From CAADGU01 sp964467705 (GTDB lineage Bacteria > Chloroflexota > Anaerolineae > Promineifilales > Promineifilaceae), in contig CAYXUZ010000079.1 of NCBI GenBank assembly GCA_964467705.1, forward strand, positions 1 through 27,865: a DNA stretch of 27,865 bases, given 5' to 3'. Under the pieces are notes generated by a model. That model did not search any database. It had not been told where the DNA came from and worked only from the letters and a program-made list of their open reading frames with translations. Positions 1 to 7,246 of this stretch are shown here, in pieces; the first letter of the stretch is position 1; every line of letters begins with the position of its first letter. The translations under genes were made by a program, and so were the position numbers.

Positions 1-1
1 G

Positions 2-604
2 GGGCTGCGCCGGGCCGGCTTGTGGGCGGTTTTGGGCACGCTGGCTGTATTGTTGTGGGGTGTGTGGCGGGGGACGCGACGGCCGTCTGGCCGCAAAACC
101 GGCCGAGAATCCCGCATACTGCGTGCATCCACCACGACTCTTCTCATCACAGTGAGTTATTTGGGATTGTGTTACCGGCTGTGGCGGCCGTTATCCCTGG
201 TTCTTTCACGACCCGTTCGCGTCCTGGCGCTCCTTTTGGGTTTACTGCTTTACTTTCCCGGTCTGGCGCTGGTGTTGTGGGGGCGGCTGACGTTAGGCGA
301 GATGTACAACGTTTCCAGCAGTATGGGAGCGCAGCTCTACGCCGACCAGCGGTTGATCACCCACGGCCCATTTGCTTATGTGCGCCATCCCATGTATCTG
401 GGACTATGGTTTGTCGGCGTTGGTGGGCTTTTACTTTACCGTACCTGGACTTTTGTGTTTTTACTGCTTCAACTCCCGGCAATGTTTGTGCGCGCCTGGC
501 GTGAGGAGCAGGCGTTGGCGGCCGAGTTTGGCCTCGAATGGCAGGCTTACTGCCAGCAAACACCCGTCTGGCTGCCCCACGTTTTCAAAAAACACAACGA
601 ATGA
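2..604 (+). CDS. Isoprenylcysteine carboxyl methyltransferase-like membrane protein (5' partial)
   Basis: Integral-membrane methyltransferase-like protein of the ICMT/PEMT fold. The clearest signature is GPFAYVRHPMYLG (about nt 364-402), the conserved G-P-x-x-x-V-R-H-P-x-Y-x-G block that shapes the SAM pocket in this family. It is followed by hydrophobic helices and a charged REEQAL...FG..W..Y stretch, also typical. Several membrane segments precede it. The frame is open to the window edge; a TTG at 20 is possible but has no ribosome site, so the true start probably lies upstream. The substrate cannot be told: bacterial members methylate varied small or lipid-like molecules. A second methyltransferase follows 65 bp downstream on the same strand. 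Confidence 0.8.
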   Translation, partial: GLRRAGLWAVLGTLAVLLWGVWRGTRRPSGRKTGRESRILRASTTTLLITVSYLGLCYRLWRPLSLVLSRPVRVLALLLGLLLYFPGLALVLWGRLTLGEMYNVSSSMGAQLYADQRLITHGPFAYVRHPMYLGLWFVGVGGLLLYRTWTFVFLLLQLPAMFVRAWREEQALAAEFGLEWQAYCQQTPVWLPHVFKKHNE

Positions 605-669
605 ATGTTTTAGCTGCGTATTGCACGCATCCGTTTAGTGCGCGGCTGTACACAAAGGAGATGATTGTG

Positions 670-1326
670 ATGTTAGCCAAGAATAGAATTGCCATGAGGG
701 GTTCCGGTGTTTTGTTGGTGGCGCTGACGGCCGTAGGCATTGGCTTATGGGCGCGCCGCCGCCACCCGCATATGCCCTGCCCATCCAGTTTGAGTTTTCT
801 GCTGGAGAATCCGTTTATGAACCGGGTCGCCGGCGCTGAATTGCTGCTTGACCGGGCTGGCGTATCGCCGGGTATGCGGGTGCTGGATGTGGGCTGTGGG
901 CCAGGGCGCATTACGTTGCCTGCCGCCCGGCGTGTGGGTCTCGCCGGTGAAGTGGTAGCCCTGGACATTCAACCGGCTATGCTGCGGCGCGTACAAGAAA
1001 AGCTGACCGCCCAAAAGGTACACAATGTGCGTCTGCTTCAGGCAGGCGCAGGCGAGGGCAAGACCGAACCGGAATCGTTTGACCGCGCCTTTTTGGTGAC
1101 GGTGTTGGGCGAAATTCCAGACAAACCGGCTGCGCTGCGTGAAATTTACCGGGCGCTCAAACCGGGCGGTATTCTGTCCATCACCGAAGTCTTTCCTGAC
1201 CCGGACATGCTGCGACCAACTGTCATTCGCCAACTGGCCCAAGAAACTGGATTTTCAGTCGCCGAGCAGATTGGTAGTTTCCCGGCGTTTACCATGAATC
1301 TGGTGAAACCAGCCGGGGCGTGGTAA
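670..1326 (+). CDS. Class I SAM-dependent methyltransferase with N-terminal membrane anchor
   Basis: Predicted 218-residue methyltransferase of the UbiE/Methyltransf_11 type. Motif I is VLDVGCGPGR (residues 71-80), followed by an acidic strand end (VALDIQ) that should bind the SAM ribose, and the post-motif ALKPGGILSITE. A hydrophobic segment at residues 12-28 followed by RRR suggests an N-terminal membrane anchor, so the catalytic domain probably faces the cytoplasm at the membrane. Start: AAAGGAG ends at 660, which fits ATG 670 (9 bp) far better than the adjoining ATG 661; the open frame back to 538 overlaps the previous gene and is unlikely to be translated. Substrate unknown; the neighbouring ICMT-like gene and CoA-ligase-like gene suggest lipid or quinone-like chemistry, which is inference only. 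Confidence 0.82.
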   Translation: MLAKNRIAMRGSGVLLVALTAVGIGLWARRRHPHMPCPSSLSFLLENPFMNRVAGAELLLDRAGVSPGMRVLDVGCGPGRITLPAARRVGLAGEVVALDIQPAMLRRVQEKLTAQKVHNVRLLQAGAGEGKTEPESFDRAFLVTVLGEIPDKPAALREIYRALKPGGILSITEVFPDPDMLRPTVIRQLAQETGFSVAEQIGSFPAFTMNLVKPAGAW

Positions 1327-1335
1327 TCAGGCAGA

Positions 1336-1361
1336 CCTGGCAGGTTGGCCAACCTGTCAGG
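1336..1361. repeat. Intergenic inverted repeat (hairpin, 13-bp arms)
   Basis: CCTGGCAGGTTGG (1336-1348) is directly followed by CCAACCTGTCAGG (1349-1361), its reverse complement with one mismatch. It fills the gap between the methyltransferase stop and the next ribosome site (GGGAGG, 1365-1370). It may be a dispersed REP-like unit or an mRNA processing or attenuation hairpin. There is no T-run, so it is not a classical terminator. Confidence 0.6.
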
Positions 1362-1377
1362 TTTGGGAGGTTGCCAG

Positions 1378-2811
1378 ATGAAATTCGTATCCCTTCTTCA
1401 CACGGCAGGGGTCTTGTACCAGCTTCGGAAACACGATGGCTGGTCACGGCCGCAGCTTGAAATGTACCAGCAGCAAAAGTTGCGCGAACTCTGTGCTTTT
1501 GCGGTGCAACATTCACCCTTTTATGCCCATCACTACCGGCAGACGCCGATGCCTGGCGGTGATTTGCGTGAACTGCCGCCGGTGACCAAGCCCCTGTTAA
1601 TGGCTCATTTCGACGAGTGGGTGACGGACACGGCCGTTACCCTGGCAGGCGTCAAAGAGTTTATTGCTAATCCATCGCTGGTTGGCCATCTGTATCTGGA
1701 TCGTTTTGCCGTCTTTACTACTTCAGGCACCACCGGTACGCCAGGCATCTTTCTCCATGAGCGTGACGCCCTGACAGTATATGACCTGCTCTGGCTGTGG
1801 CGTGGCTGGCGAGCCTGGCTTGGCATCAGGCGATTGCTGGACACATGGCGGCCGGCTTTCCGGGAGGTATTTTTAGTGGCGACCGGCGCTCATTTTGGCG
1901 GCACGGCCACAGCTGCGCGTGTGCGTCAACGTTATCCCCAGATGGCTGGCCATCTGGAAAGCGTCTCGGTATTGCTACCTTTGCCGGAGATGGTGCAGCA
2001 GCTTAATTATCTTCAGCCAACTGTGCTGGTGAGTTACCCCACGGCCCTTTCACTACTGGCGCGGGAGCAGCAGGACGGCCGTTTATCCATCCACCCCCTT
2101 CTCATTATCACCAGTGGCGAATGGCTGGCCCCGGTTGTTCGTCACGAGGCGGCCACGGCCTTTAGCTGCCCGGTTCGGGACATCTACGGCAGCAGCGAAT
2201 TTATCTATATGGCTTATATGTGCGACGAAGGCTGGCTGCACCTCAACACCGACTGGCTGATACTGGAGCCGGTGAACGCCAGCTATGACCCCGTACCGCC
2301 GGGACAGTCCTCACACACCGTGCTGCTGACCAATCTGGCTAACCGTATCCAGCCGCTGATTCGTTATGACCTGGGCGATAGCATCACGCTCCGCCCGGAA
2401 CCGTGCCCCTGTGGTAATCCTTTCCCGGCACTACGAGTTGAAGGTCGGCAAGATGAAATACTCACCTTTCACACGGCCGTAGGGACAACGGTCAGGGTGC
2501 TACCAATGGCCCTGGCGACGGTGATGGAGACAACACCTGGGGTGCAGCGATACCAGTTGATTCAAGCGACGCCGTCCGTAATCCAGGCACGGTTGGAAGT
2601 TGCGGTGGGAGCCGAACGGTCGCAGGTGTGGAGTACGGCCGCGGCGCGCCTTCAGGAATTTCTGACCACCCAGGGTGTGGCTGGAGTGACTATTCAGGAA
2701 ACGACAGAATCCCCGGAGCGCAATCCACGCACCGGCAAGTTTCGTCAGGTCTGGTCAGAAGTTGGAACAAAAGAAAGCACAAAGGTCGCCCTCATGGATG
2801 AAATTGGCTGA
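1378..2811 (+). CDS. Phenylacetate-CoA ligase / CapK-like adenylate-forming enzyme
   Basis: A 477-residue member of the ANL adenylating superfamily, closest in style to PaaK/CapK (coenzyme F390 synthetase-like) proteins. It shows the phosphate-binding loop TSGTTGTPG (about residues 115-123), the A5-like IYGSSEF (about 270-276), the YDLGD block (about 329) and a C-terminal NPRTGKFRQVW segment with the hinge-distal lysine. CPCGNPFPAL is a Cys-rich segment also seen in PaaK-type enzymes. Expected chemistry is ATP-dependent activation of a carboxylate to acyl-AMP and then a thioester; the acid is unknown. GGGAGG lies 7 bp before ATG 1378, so the longer TTG-started frame from 1345, which runs through the inverted repeat, is rejected. 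Confidence 0.85.
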   Translation: MKFVSLLHTAGVLYQLRKHDGWSRPQLEMYQQQKLRELCAFAVQHSPFYAHHYRQTPMPGGDLRELPPVTKPLLMAHFDEWVTDTAVTLAGVKEFIANPSLVGHLYLDRFAVFTTSGTTGTPGIFLHERDALTVYDLLWLWRGWRAWLGIRRLLDTWRPAFREVFLVATGAHFGGTATAARVRQRYPQMAGHLESVSVLLPLPEMVQQLNYLQPTVLVSYPTALSLLAREQQDGRLSIHPLLIITSGEWLAPVVRHEAATAFSCPVRDIYGSSEFIYMAYMCDEGWLHLNTDWLILEPVNASYDPVPPGQSSHTVLLTNLANRIQPLIRYDLGDSITLRPEPCPCGNPFPALRVEGRQDEILTFHTAVGTTVRVLPMALATVMETTPGVQRYQLIQATPSVIQARLEVAVGAERSQVWSTAAARLQEFLTTQGVAGVTIQETTESPERNPRTGKFRQVWSEVGTKESTKVALMDEIG

Positions 2812-2879
2812 GACCGTTGAAGGTAGTATGATAGGCGTTAGTTATCGGTTTTCGGTCTGTAGTGTAAGAGGGTGGCTCC

Positions 2880-4851
2880 ATGGCAATACAAACATTTGGT
2901 CGCTATGAAATCAGGCGGGAAATTGGGCGGGGGGGCATGGCCACGGTTTACCTGGCCTATGATCCGCGCTTCCGGCGGGAGGTGGCGCTGAAAGCGATGC
3001 CGCACCAATTCACCCATGATCCCATGTTCCGCACCCGCTTTGAACGGGAAGCGCAAACCATTGCTGCCCTGGAACACCCGGCCATTGTGCCGGTGCATGA
3101 CTTTGGCGAGGAAAACGGCCAGCCATTTATTGTCATGCGTTATATGTCCGGCGGATCGCTGTCTGACCGGTTGAAGCAGGGGCGGTTGTCATTGGCGGCG
3201 GCCACGGCCGTGCTCACCCGCATTGCCTCCGCCTTAGACCGGGCACACGGTATTGGCGTTGTTCACCGCGACCTGAAACCGGNNNNNNNNNNATATCCTC
3301 TTTGATCAGTACGGCGACGCCTATCTGGCCGACTTTGGCATTGCCAAAATTGCCGAAGCGACGGCCGCATTGACCGGCAGTGGGCTGGTGGGTACCCCCG
3401 CTTACATGAGTCCTGAACAGGTGAAAGGGGAAAATATAGACGGCCGTTCCGACATCTACTCTCTGGGCATCATCCTCTACGAAATGTTGTCTGGGGCGCA
3501 GCCGTACCAGGCCACCACCCCCTGGGGTATCCTGTCCAAACACGTCAACGACCCCATCCCCAGTATCCTGGAGCAGACGCATGATCTCCCACCCCAACTC
3601 GATACGATTGTGACACGGGCGCTGGCAAAAGAGGCAGCCGACCGTTTTCAGACGGCGGCGGAACTGGCGACGGCCGTGACGCTGGCGGTGCAGCAACGGC
3701 CGTATAGCAGCACATTGACCGTCATGTCGGCTGCCCCAGAACCGGAAACAATCCTGGCGCCGCCTGCCGAACCCACGCCAGTGGTCGCGCCCATGCCAGT
3801 GGTCGCGCCCATAGCCGAGCCAGCGCCGGTGGTAGCCGAGCTTGAGGCTGCCCTGACAGAAGCGGCGATGCCCACCCGAAGGGTGGAACCGCTGCCGGAC
3901 AAAATCAAGCCGCCGTCTTCCCTGCCTAAACCTGCTCCGCCACCCGTGCCCACGGCCGTTGCTCCCTCCCGCCCCAATAAACTGGCGGCCATACCCGTTT
4001 GGGGTTGGCTGGCTGGCGGCGCGATACTATTGGTGGTATTGGTATTCCTGGGACGGGCCTTGCGCCCAGAGGCCACGCCCACCCCCGTGCCTACGGCCGT
4101 GTCCACCCAACCCCTGGCCCAAGAGTCGGTGACTTCTGGTGAACCCCTGGGCGAACCCTTGTCTGACTTCATCCAGACCAAATGGGATGAGGATTTTCGC
4201 GTCACCGATCTGGCCTATGGGGATGGGGCCTGGGCGGCCATCATGTCCCAAAACAGTCCTTACGGCCGTCAAACCTGGAAGACATCCATCCCTTTCCCTG
4301 GTGACTACATTGAGGAAAAGTGGGATGAGGGTTTTCGCGTTACCAACCTGGCGTATGGGGATGGATTATGGCTGGCAGCGTTGTCATTGGAAAGTCCTTA
4401 CGGCCGTCAGACGTGGAAAACGTCGGTTGCTTTCCCTGGCGATTATATTGAGGAAAAGTGGGAAGAGGGATTCCGTGTCACCAGTCTGGCATATGGGGAT
4501 GGCGTATGGGCAGTGGTGCTGTCGCAAGAGAGTCCCTACGGCCGTCAGACCTGGAAAACGTCGGTTGCTTTCCCTGGCGACTACATTGAGGAAAAGTGGG
4601 ACGAGGGATTCCGCCTGACCAGTCTGGCGTATGGGGATGGGGTATGGGCAGTGGTGCTGTCGCAAGAGAGTCCCTACGGCCGTCAGACCTGGAAAACGTC
4701 GGTTGCTTTCCCTGGCGACTACATTGAGGAAAAGTGGGACGAGGGATTCCGTGTGACGAGCCTGGCGTATGGGGATGGGGTATGGGCAGTGGTGTTGTCA
4801 CAAGAGAGTCCCTACGGCCGTCAGACCTACCGCGTTTCATCTGATTTTTAA
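2880..4851 (+). CDS. Transmembrane Ser/Thr protein kinase (PknB-like) with five C-terminal 46-residue repeats; internal assembly gap
   Basis: Hanks-type kinase of about 654 residues if the gap hides 3 nt. Kinase motifs: Gly-loop GRGGMATV (16-23), VALK lysine K38, HRDLKP (129-134), DFG (149-151), GTPAYMSPE (169-177), then DIYSLG. A Pro/Ala/Glu-rich linker follows, a membrane helix at about 372-395 and an outer Thr/Pro stretch. Residues 427 to the end are five repeats ending SPYGRQTWK. The repeats resemble a Trp/Gly repeat found attached to some plant and bacterial kinases (possibly DUF7477; from memory). The N run at 3283-3292 changes the reading frame only because its length is arbitrary: the codons either side read ...HRDLKP and NILFD, so the gene is probably intact. 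AGAGGG sits 7 bp before ATG 2880. Confidence 0.9.
3283..3292. other. Assembly gap (10 N) inside kinase catalytic loop
   Basis: Ten Ns lie between ...CTGAAACCGG and ATATCCTC. The family motif HRDLKPxN-IL is restored if three bases, not ten, are missing. Ten would leave the two halves in different frames, so the gap length is a placeholder. Confidence 0.95.
4165..4851 (+). repeat. Coding tandem repeat: five units of 138 bp
   Basis: Units begin at 4165, 4303, 4441, 4579 and 4717, each 138 bp (46 codons), running from D-Y/F-I through KW.E.FR.T.LAYG.G.W...L...SPYGRQTWK to FPG. The last three are nearly identical in DNA, which implies recent duplication or gene conversion. Every unit carries one ACGGCCGT at the same place (4262, 4400, 4538, 4676, 4814), encoding part of YGR. 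Confidence 0.95.
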
Positions 4852-4858
4852 GCAAATG

Positions 4859-4890
4859 AAAACGGCCGTAACTTGGGGTCACGGCCGTTT
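4859..4890. terminator. Bidirectional terminator-like hairpin built from two ACGGCCGT copies
   Basis: AAACGGCCGT (4860-4869) and ACGGCCGTTT (4881-4890) are perfect reverse complements around an 11-base loop. A-rich bases flank the left side and a TTT lies at the right. It sits between the convergent ends of the kinase gene (stop 4851) and the cupredoxin gene (stop at 4920), where a shared terminator is expected. The T-tract is short, so termination efficiency is uncertain. Confidence 0.6.
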
Positions 4891-4919
4891 GGGGACAAAG
4901 TAGTTCTGGTTGGTTGGAA

Positions 4920-5435
4920 TTAAGGCGCGGTTACCACCAACGTGCCCACCATGCCCGCTTCTTTATGCCCTGCTACCGTGCAGTAAAACTCATACTCGCC
5001 CGGCGTTGAAGGCGTAAATTCAATTGTCTGGCTGCCACCTGTCGGCGCGAACACGTGAACGTCGGGGTCTAAGTCCATGTGGCCCATATCATGGTCACTC
5101 ATCTCATCGTGTCCGCCTATCTCACTGTGCTCGCCCATCTCATTGTGGCCGTCTGATCCATGCTCTCCCATTTCCTCTACTATCACTTCCCCGGTATGCG
5201 GTATTTCAATGATGCTAAAATCATGCTCCAACGCCCCATTGTTATGCAGGGTCAGTTTGACCGGCCGCCCGGCCACTACCTCGATGCGATTATTGTCATA
5301 GGCAATATCCGTCGCCTTCAACGTAACGGCCGTGCGCGGCGCAACAGCAGCGGCGGACGACGGCTCGGCCGTACCGCCACAGGCGGCTAACCCCATGGTC
5401 AGCCCGACAAACAAAATAACAACCAATTTCTTCAC
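4920..5435 (-). CDS. Cupredoxin (plastocyanin-like) copper lipoprotein
   Basis: A 171-residue exported blue-copper-type protein. A lipoprotein signal ends in GLAAC (C19). Expected type-1 copper ligands are visible: H71 in LEHDFSI, then C152, H157 and M162 in YCTVAGHKEAGM (C-x4-H-x4-M). Between the first His and the C-terminal ligand loop there is an unusual insertion at about 80-128, rich in Gly, His, Glu, Asp and Met (GEHGSDGHNEMGEH and on), that could bind extra metal. Likely role: electron transfer or copper binding at the outer face of the membrane. Start is GTG 5435, with AAGGAG about 10 bp upstream. It is the last gene of a four-gene minus-strand operon. Confidence 0.88.
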   Translation of the reverse strand: MKKLVVILFVGLTMGLAACGGTAEPSSAAAVAPRTAVTLKATDIAYDNNRIEVVAGRPVKLTLHNNGALEHDFSIIEIPHTGEVIVEEMGEHGSDGHNEMGEHSEIGGHDEMSDHDMGHMDLDPDVHVFAPTGGSQTIEFTPSTPGEYEFYCTVAGHKEAGMVGTLVVTAP

Positions 5436-5458
5436 AGGTAAGGTTCTCCTTCGTGCCT

Positions 5459-5965
5459 TCAGATTTTTATTGGTTCAATCTCAAGTTGAAACAATCTTAT
5501 ACAACTTTGCGTGCTATGTGCCGCGCCATTCGGCTTGAGTTCACTACGCCAAATGGCCTGCGGCGCGGTTGGCGGCAGGATGTTGGCGGCCAGTTCCACC
5601 ACCATTTCCGGTTGCTGTGGGTCATTGCTGGCAATGAACACCTGCCGCAGCAGCGGCCCGGTCAGCCCCGGCCCATGTGCACCAGAATCAAAAGTAATGG
5701 ATAACACACCGCTGCTCCCGGCCGGGATCGTCATTGGATTTAGGCTTGCCTGAGTGCAGCCGCAGGAGGTGGTGATGTTTTCAATCACCAGATCGGCGGC
5801 GCCGTTGTTTTGCACCGACACCTGGCGAGTGACGACCTCGCCGTTCACGACATCGCCCAACTGCAAACGATTTTCGGCAACTGCAATTTGCGGTTGCCCG
5901 CCACAAGCGGCCAACACGACGAGCAGCACGGCCGTTACGACCAGCAAGATTACCCCGCGTTTCAT
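5459..5965 (-). CDS. DUF1573 lipoprotein with CGCT motif
   Basis: A 168-residue exported lipoprotein: MKRG, a hydrophobic stretch, then lipobox LAAC (C21). The remainder is a DUF1573 Ig-like domain: RQVSVQNNGAADLVI, the hallmark TTSCGCT (C68 and C70) and IPAGSSGVLSITFDS. DUF1573 is a widespread domain of unclear function; the C-x-C pair is exposed and could bind a metal or do thiol chemistry. GAGGGG precedes ATG 5965 by 8 bp, preferred over the in-frame GTG 5974 and ATG 5971. The gene starts only 5 bp past the stop of the PCYCGC gene, so the two are almost certainly co-transcribed. The C-terminal tail after ANILPP is not recognisable. Confidence 0.85.
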   Translation of the reverse strand: MKRGVILLVVTAVLLVVLAACGGQPQIAVAENRLQLGDVVNGEVVTRQVSVQNNGAADLVIENITTSCGCTQASLNPMTIPAGSSGVLSITFDSGAHGPGLTGPLLRQVFIASNDPQQPEMVVELAANILPPTAPQAIWRSELKPNGAAHSTQSCIRLFQLEIEPIKI

Positions 5966-5970
5966 CACCA

Positions 5971-6441
5971 TCACCCCTCTGCCGGTTTTATGGTTGGCGG
6001 CCCAAACTGCGCGTAGTCCGCCTCAACCTGGGCGAAAATGTCGGCCGTACTCTTGCCCTCATCCATCATGCGCATGGTGTCGTGGGTGATGTCCACGCAA
6101 ATAGAACAATACTGCGCATGGGGATCAAACTGGATAACACCGGTTTCGTCTCTGCCTGACACGTAACAATCATAGCTGGAGGTGTGCCCCATACCGGCGC
6201 AGCCGCAATAACAGGGAATCTCATCCGCAATCTCTGGATTCGCCACCGCAAACTGGTACGCTTCCTGTAAGCGGCGGCCCGATTGCTGCACCTCTTTGGG
6301 CATTTCTGACAAGGGAGCCATGGGGTGTTCATGTACGGCCGTCCCGGAGCGGCTTGGGGCTGTGCCCCCGCCGCTGCACCCCGCCAGACCCAATGCCGAA
6401 AGGAGAATAGAAGCCAATAACACAATAGATAATGCTTTCAT
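5971..6441 (-). CDS. PCYCGC-motif lipoprotein
   Basis: A 156-residue lipoprotein (lipobox ALGLAGC, C22) with the motif that names the PCYCGC family: PCYCGC at 76-81, followed by GH (85-86) and DC (91-92). Further on, YCSICVDIT (112-115) adds a second C-x-x-C. Ten or so Cys/His residues in about 45 positions make metal binding likely. The family is known mostly from Bacillus-type genomes and has no settled function. Start is ATG 6441, with GAGGTG 7 bp upstream; the frame continuing to 6483 overlaps the preceding gene and is rejected. It lies 11 bp after one DUF1573 gene and 5 bp before another, so the three form a tight exported set. Confidence 0.85.
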   Translation of the reverse strand: MKALSIVLLASILLSALGLAGCSGGGTAPSRSGTAVHEHPMAPLSEMPKEVQQSGRRLQEAYQFAVANPEIADEIPCYCGCAGMGHTSSYDCYVSGRDETGVIQFDPHAQYCSICVDITHDTMRMMDEGKSTADIFAQVEADYAQFGPPTIKPAEG

Positions 6442-6452
6442 TACACAGCACC

Positions 6453-7025
6453 TCATCTCACACGTACAGTTGCCTGAATCCAAATCTCCGCCTGGGATTG
6501 ATTCGGGTCATTGTTTTCAATAATTAAACCCCGGCGCACCGTTTGCCCGGCCGCGTCGTGAAAACCGGCGTCAAATACCAGCTTTATTGTGGCCACCTTG
6601 CCCGGTGGGATGACACTGGCCGAAATTTCGGCCGTGGTGCAACCACAGGTGGTATAAGCCCGGCTGATCGTTAGCGGCGCGTCACCCGTATTGCGAATGA
6701 CAAACTCTCGCTCCACCACATCCCGCGGCCCAATCGTGCCAAAATTGTAAAACCTCTCCGACAGTTCAATGGTTGGCTGCGGCTGGCTGTGGGGCAAAAA
6801 GGGAATGGGGACGCCTTCGCCCATATCATGTACGGCCAGGATGGGCAGTTCGTGGGCCACATCGGCCGGGTTGTATGCGGCCGATGCGGTGGGCGTGGTG
6901 GAGATATACGCTACCACCCCGGCTAATACCAGCAGCACCCCACCCAATAATACGGCTAATGGTAGCCACTCTTGTTTGCGGCGTTTATGCTGTCCCGTCC
7001 ATCCATTACGCATTTTTACTTTCAT
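6453..7025 (-). CDS. Membrane-anchored DUF1573 protein
   Basis: A 190-residue protein with a basic N-terminus (KRRKQEW), one membrane segment (about 21-41) and an exported DUF1573 domain: FYNFGTIGPRDVVEREFVI, then AYTTCGCTT (C127, C129), then IPPGKVATIKLVFDAG and IIENNDP. It resembles the second DUF1573 protein downstream but uses a signal anchor instead of a lipobox. ATG 7025 is preceded by GAGGAG at 6 bp. It is the first gene of the minus-strand operon and is divergent from the NarL regulator at 7247, so the 7026-7246 region probably carries the control sites for both. Confidence 0.85.
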   Translation of the reverse strand: MKVKMRNGWTGQHKRRKQEWLPLAVLLGGVLLVLAGVVAYISTTPTASAAYNPADVAHELPILAVHDMGEGVPIPFLPHSQPQPTIELSERFYNFGTIGPRDVVEREFVIRNTGDAPLTISRAYTTCGCTTAEISASVIPPGKVATIKLVFDAGFHDAAGQTVRRGLIIENNDPNQSQAEIWIQATVRVR

Positions 7026-7125
7026 CACAAACTCCTCTTTCAATAGCGGCCGATACCAGCCACCAGCCACTATTTTTATTCATCTGATGTCGCCAGCATA
7101 GCCGCTGGCAGCCTGAGCCATGAGC

Positions 7126-7186
7126 GCCAAATGGCCTATCACCCTCAAAAATATGACAAAACCTGTTTTGTCATAAGCCAAATGGC
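7126..7186. promoter_or_regulatory. Putative operator cluster in divergent promoter region
   Basis: Two copies of GCCAAATGGC (7126-7135 and 7177-7186), 51 bp apart, flank a perfect inverted repeat ATGACAAAA-CCTG-TTTTGTCAT (7153-7174). The cluster lies between the divergent DUF1573 operon (start 7025) and the NarL regulator (start 7247). This symmetrical layout suits a regulator binding site. No convincing -35/-10 pair was found. Confidence 0.5.
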
Positions 7187-7246
7187 GTATGGCAGACTGG
7201 GCTATATGCTCTGGTCTTGACCGTTGTTTTGCGGAATAATCAGCCT

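Noticed and set aside
1345..1377. TTG start for the CoA-ligase-like gene
   Set aside because: It would begin within an inverted repeat; GGGAGG is correctly placed for ATG 1378.
3648..4205. Antisense Ser/Gly/Ala-rich open frame under the kinase linker
   Set aside because: Shadow of the Pro/Ala-rich linker; no start signal and no recognisable domain.
4165..4851. Regularly spaced repeats considered as a CRISPR array
   Set aside because: The 138-bp period is an exact multiple of three inside an open frame, with no unique spacers.
2880..4851. Kinase considered as a pseudogene split by a frameshift
   Set aside because: The frame change coincides exactly with ten Ns, and both sides match the family without loss.
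4384..4882. Antisense open frames with repeated His/Pro-rich sequence
   Set aside because: Complement of the 138-bp kinase repeats; the repetition is inherited from the sense strand.
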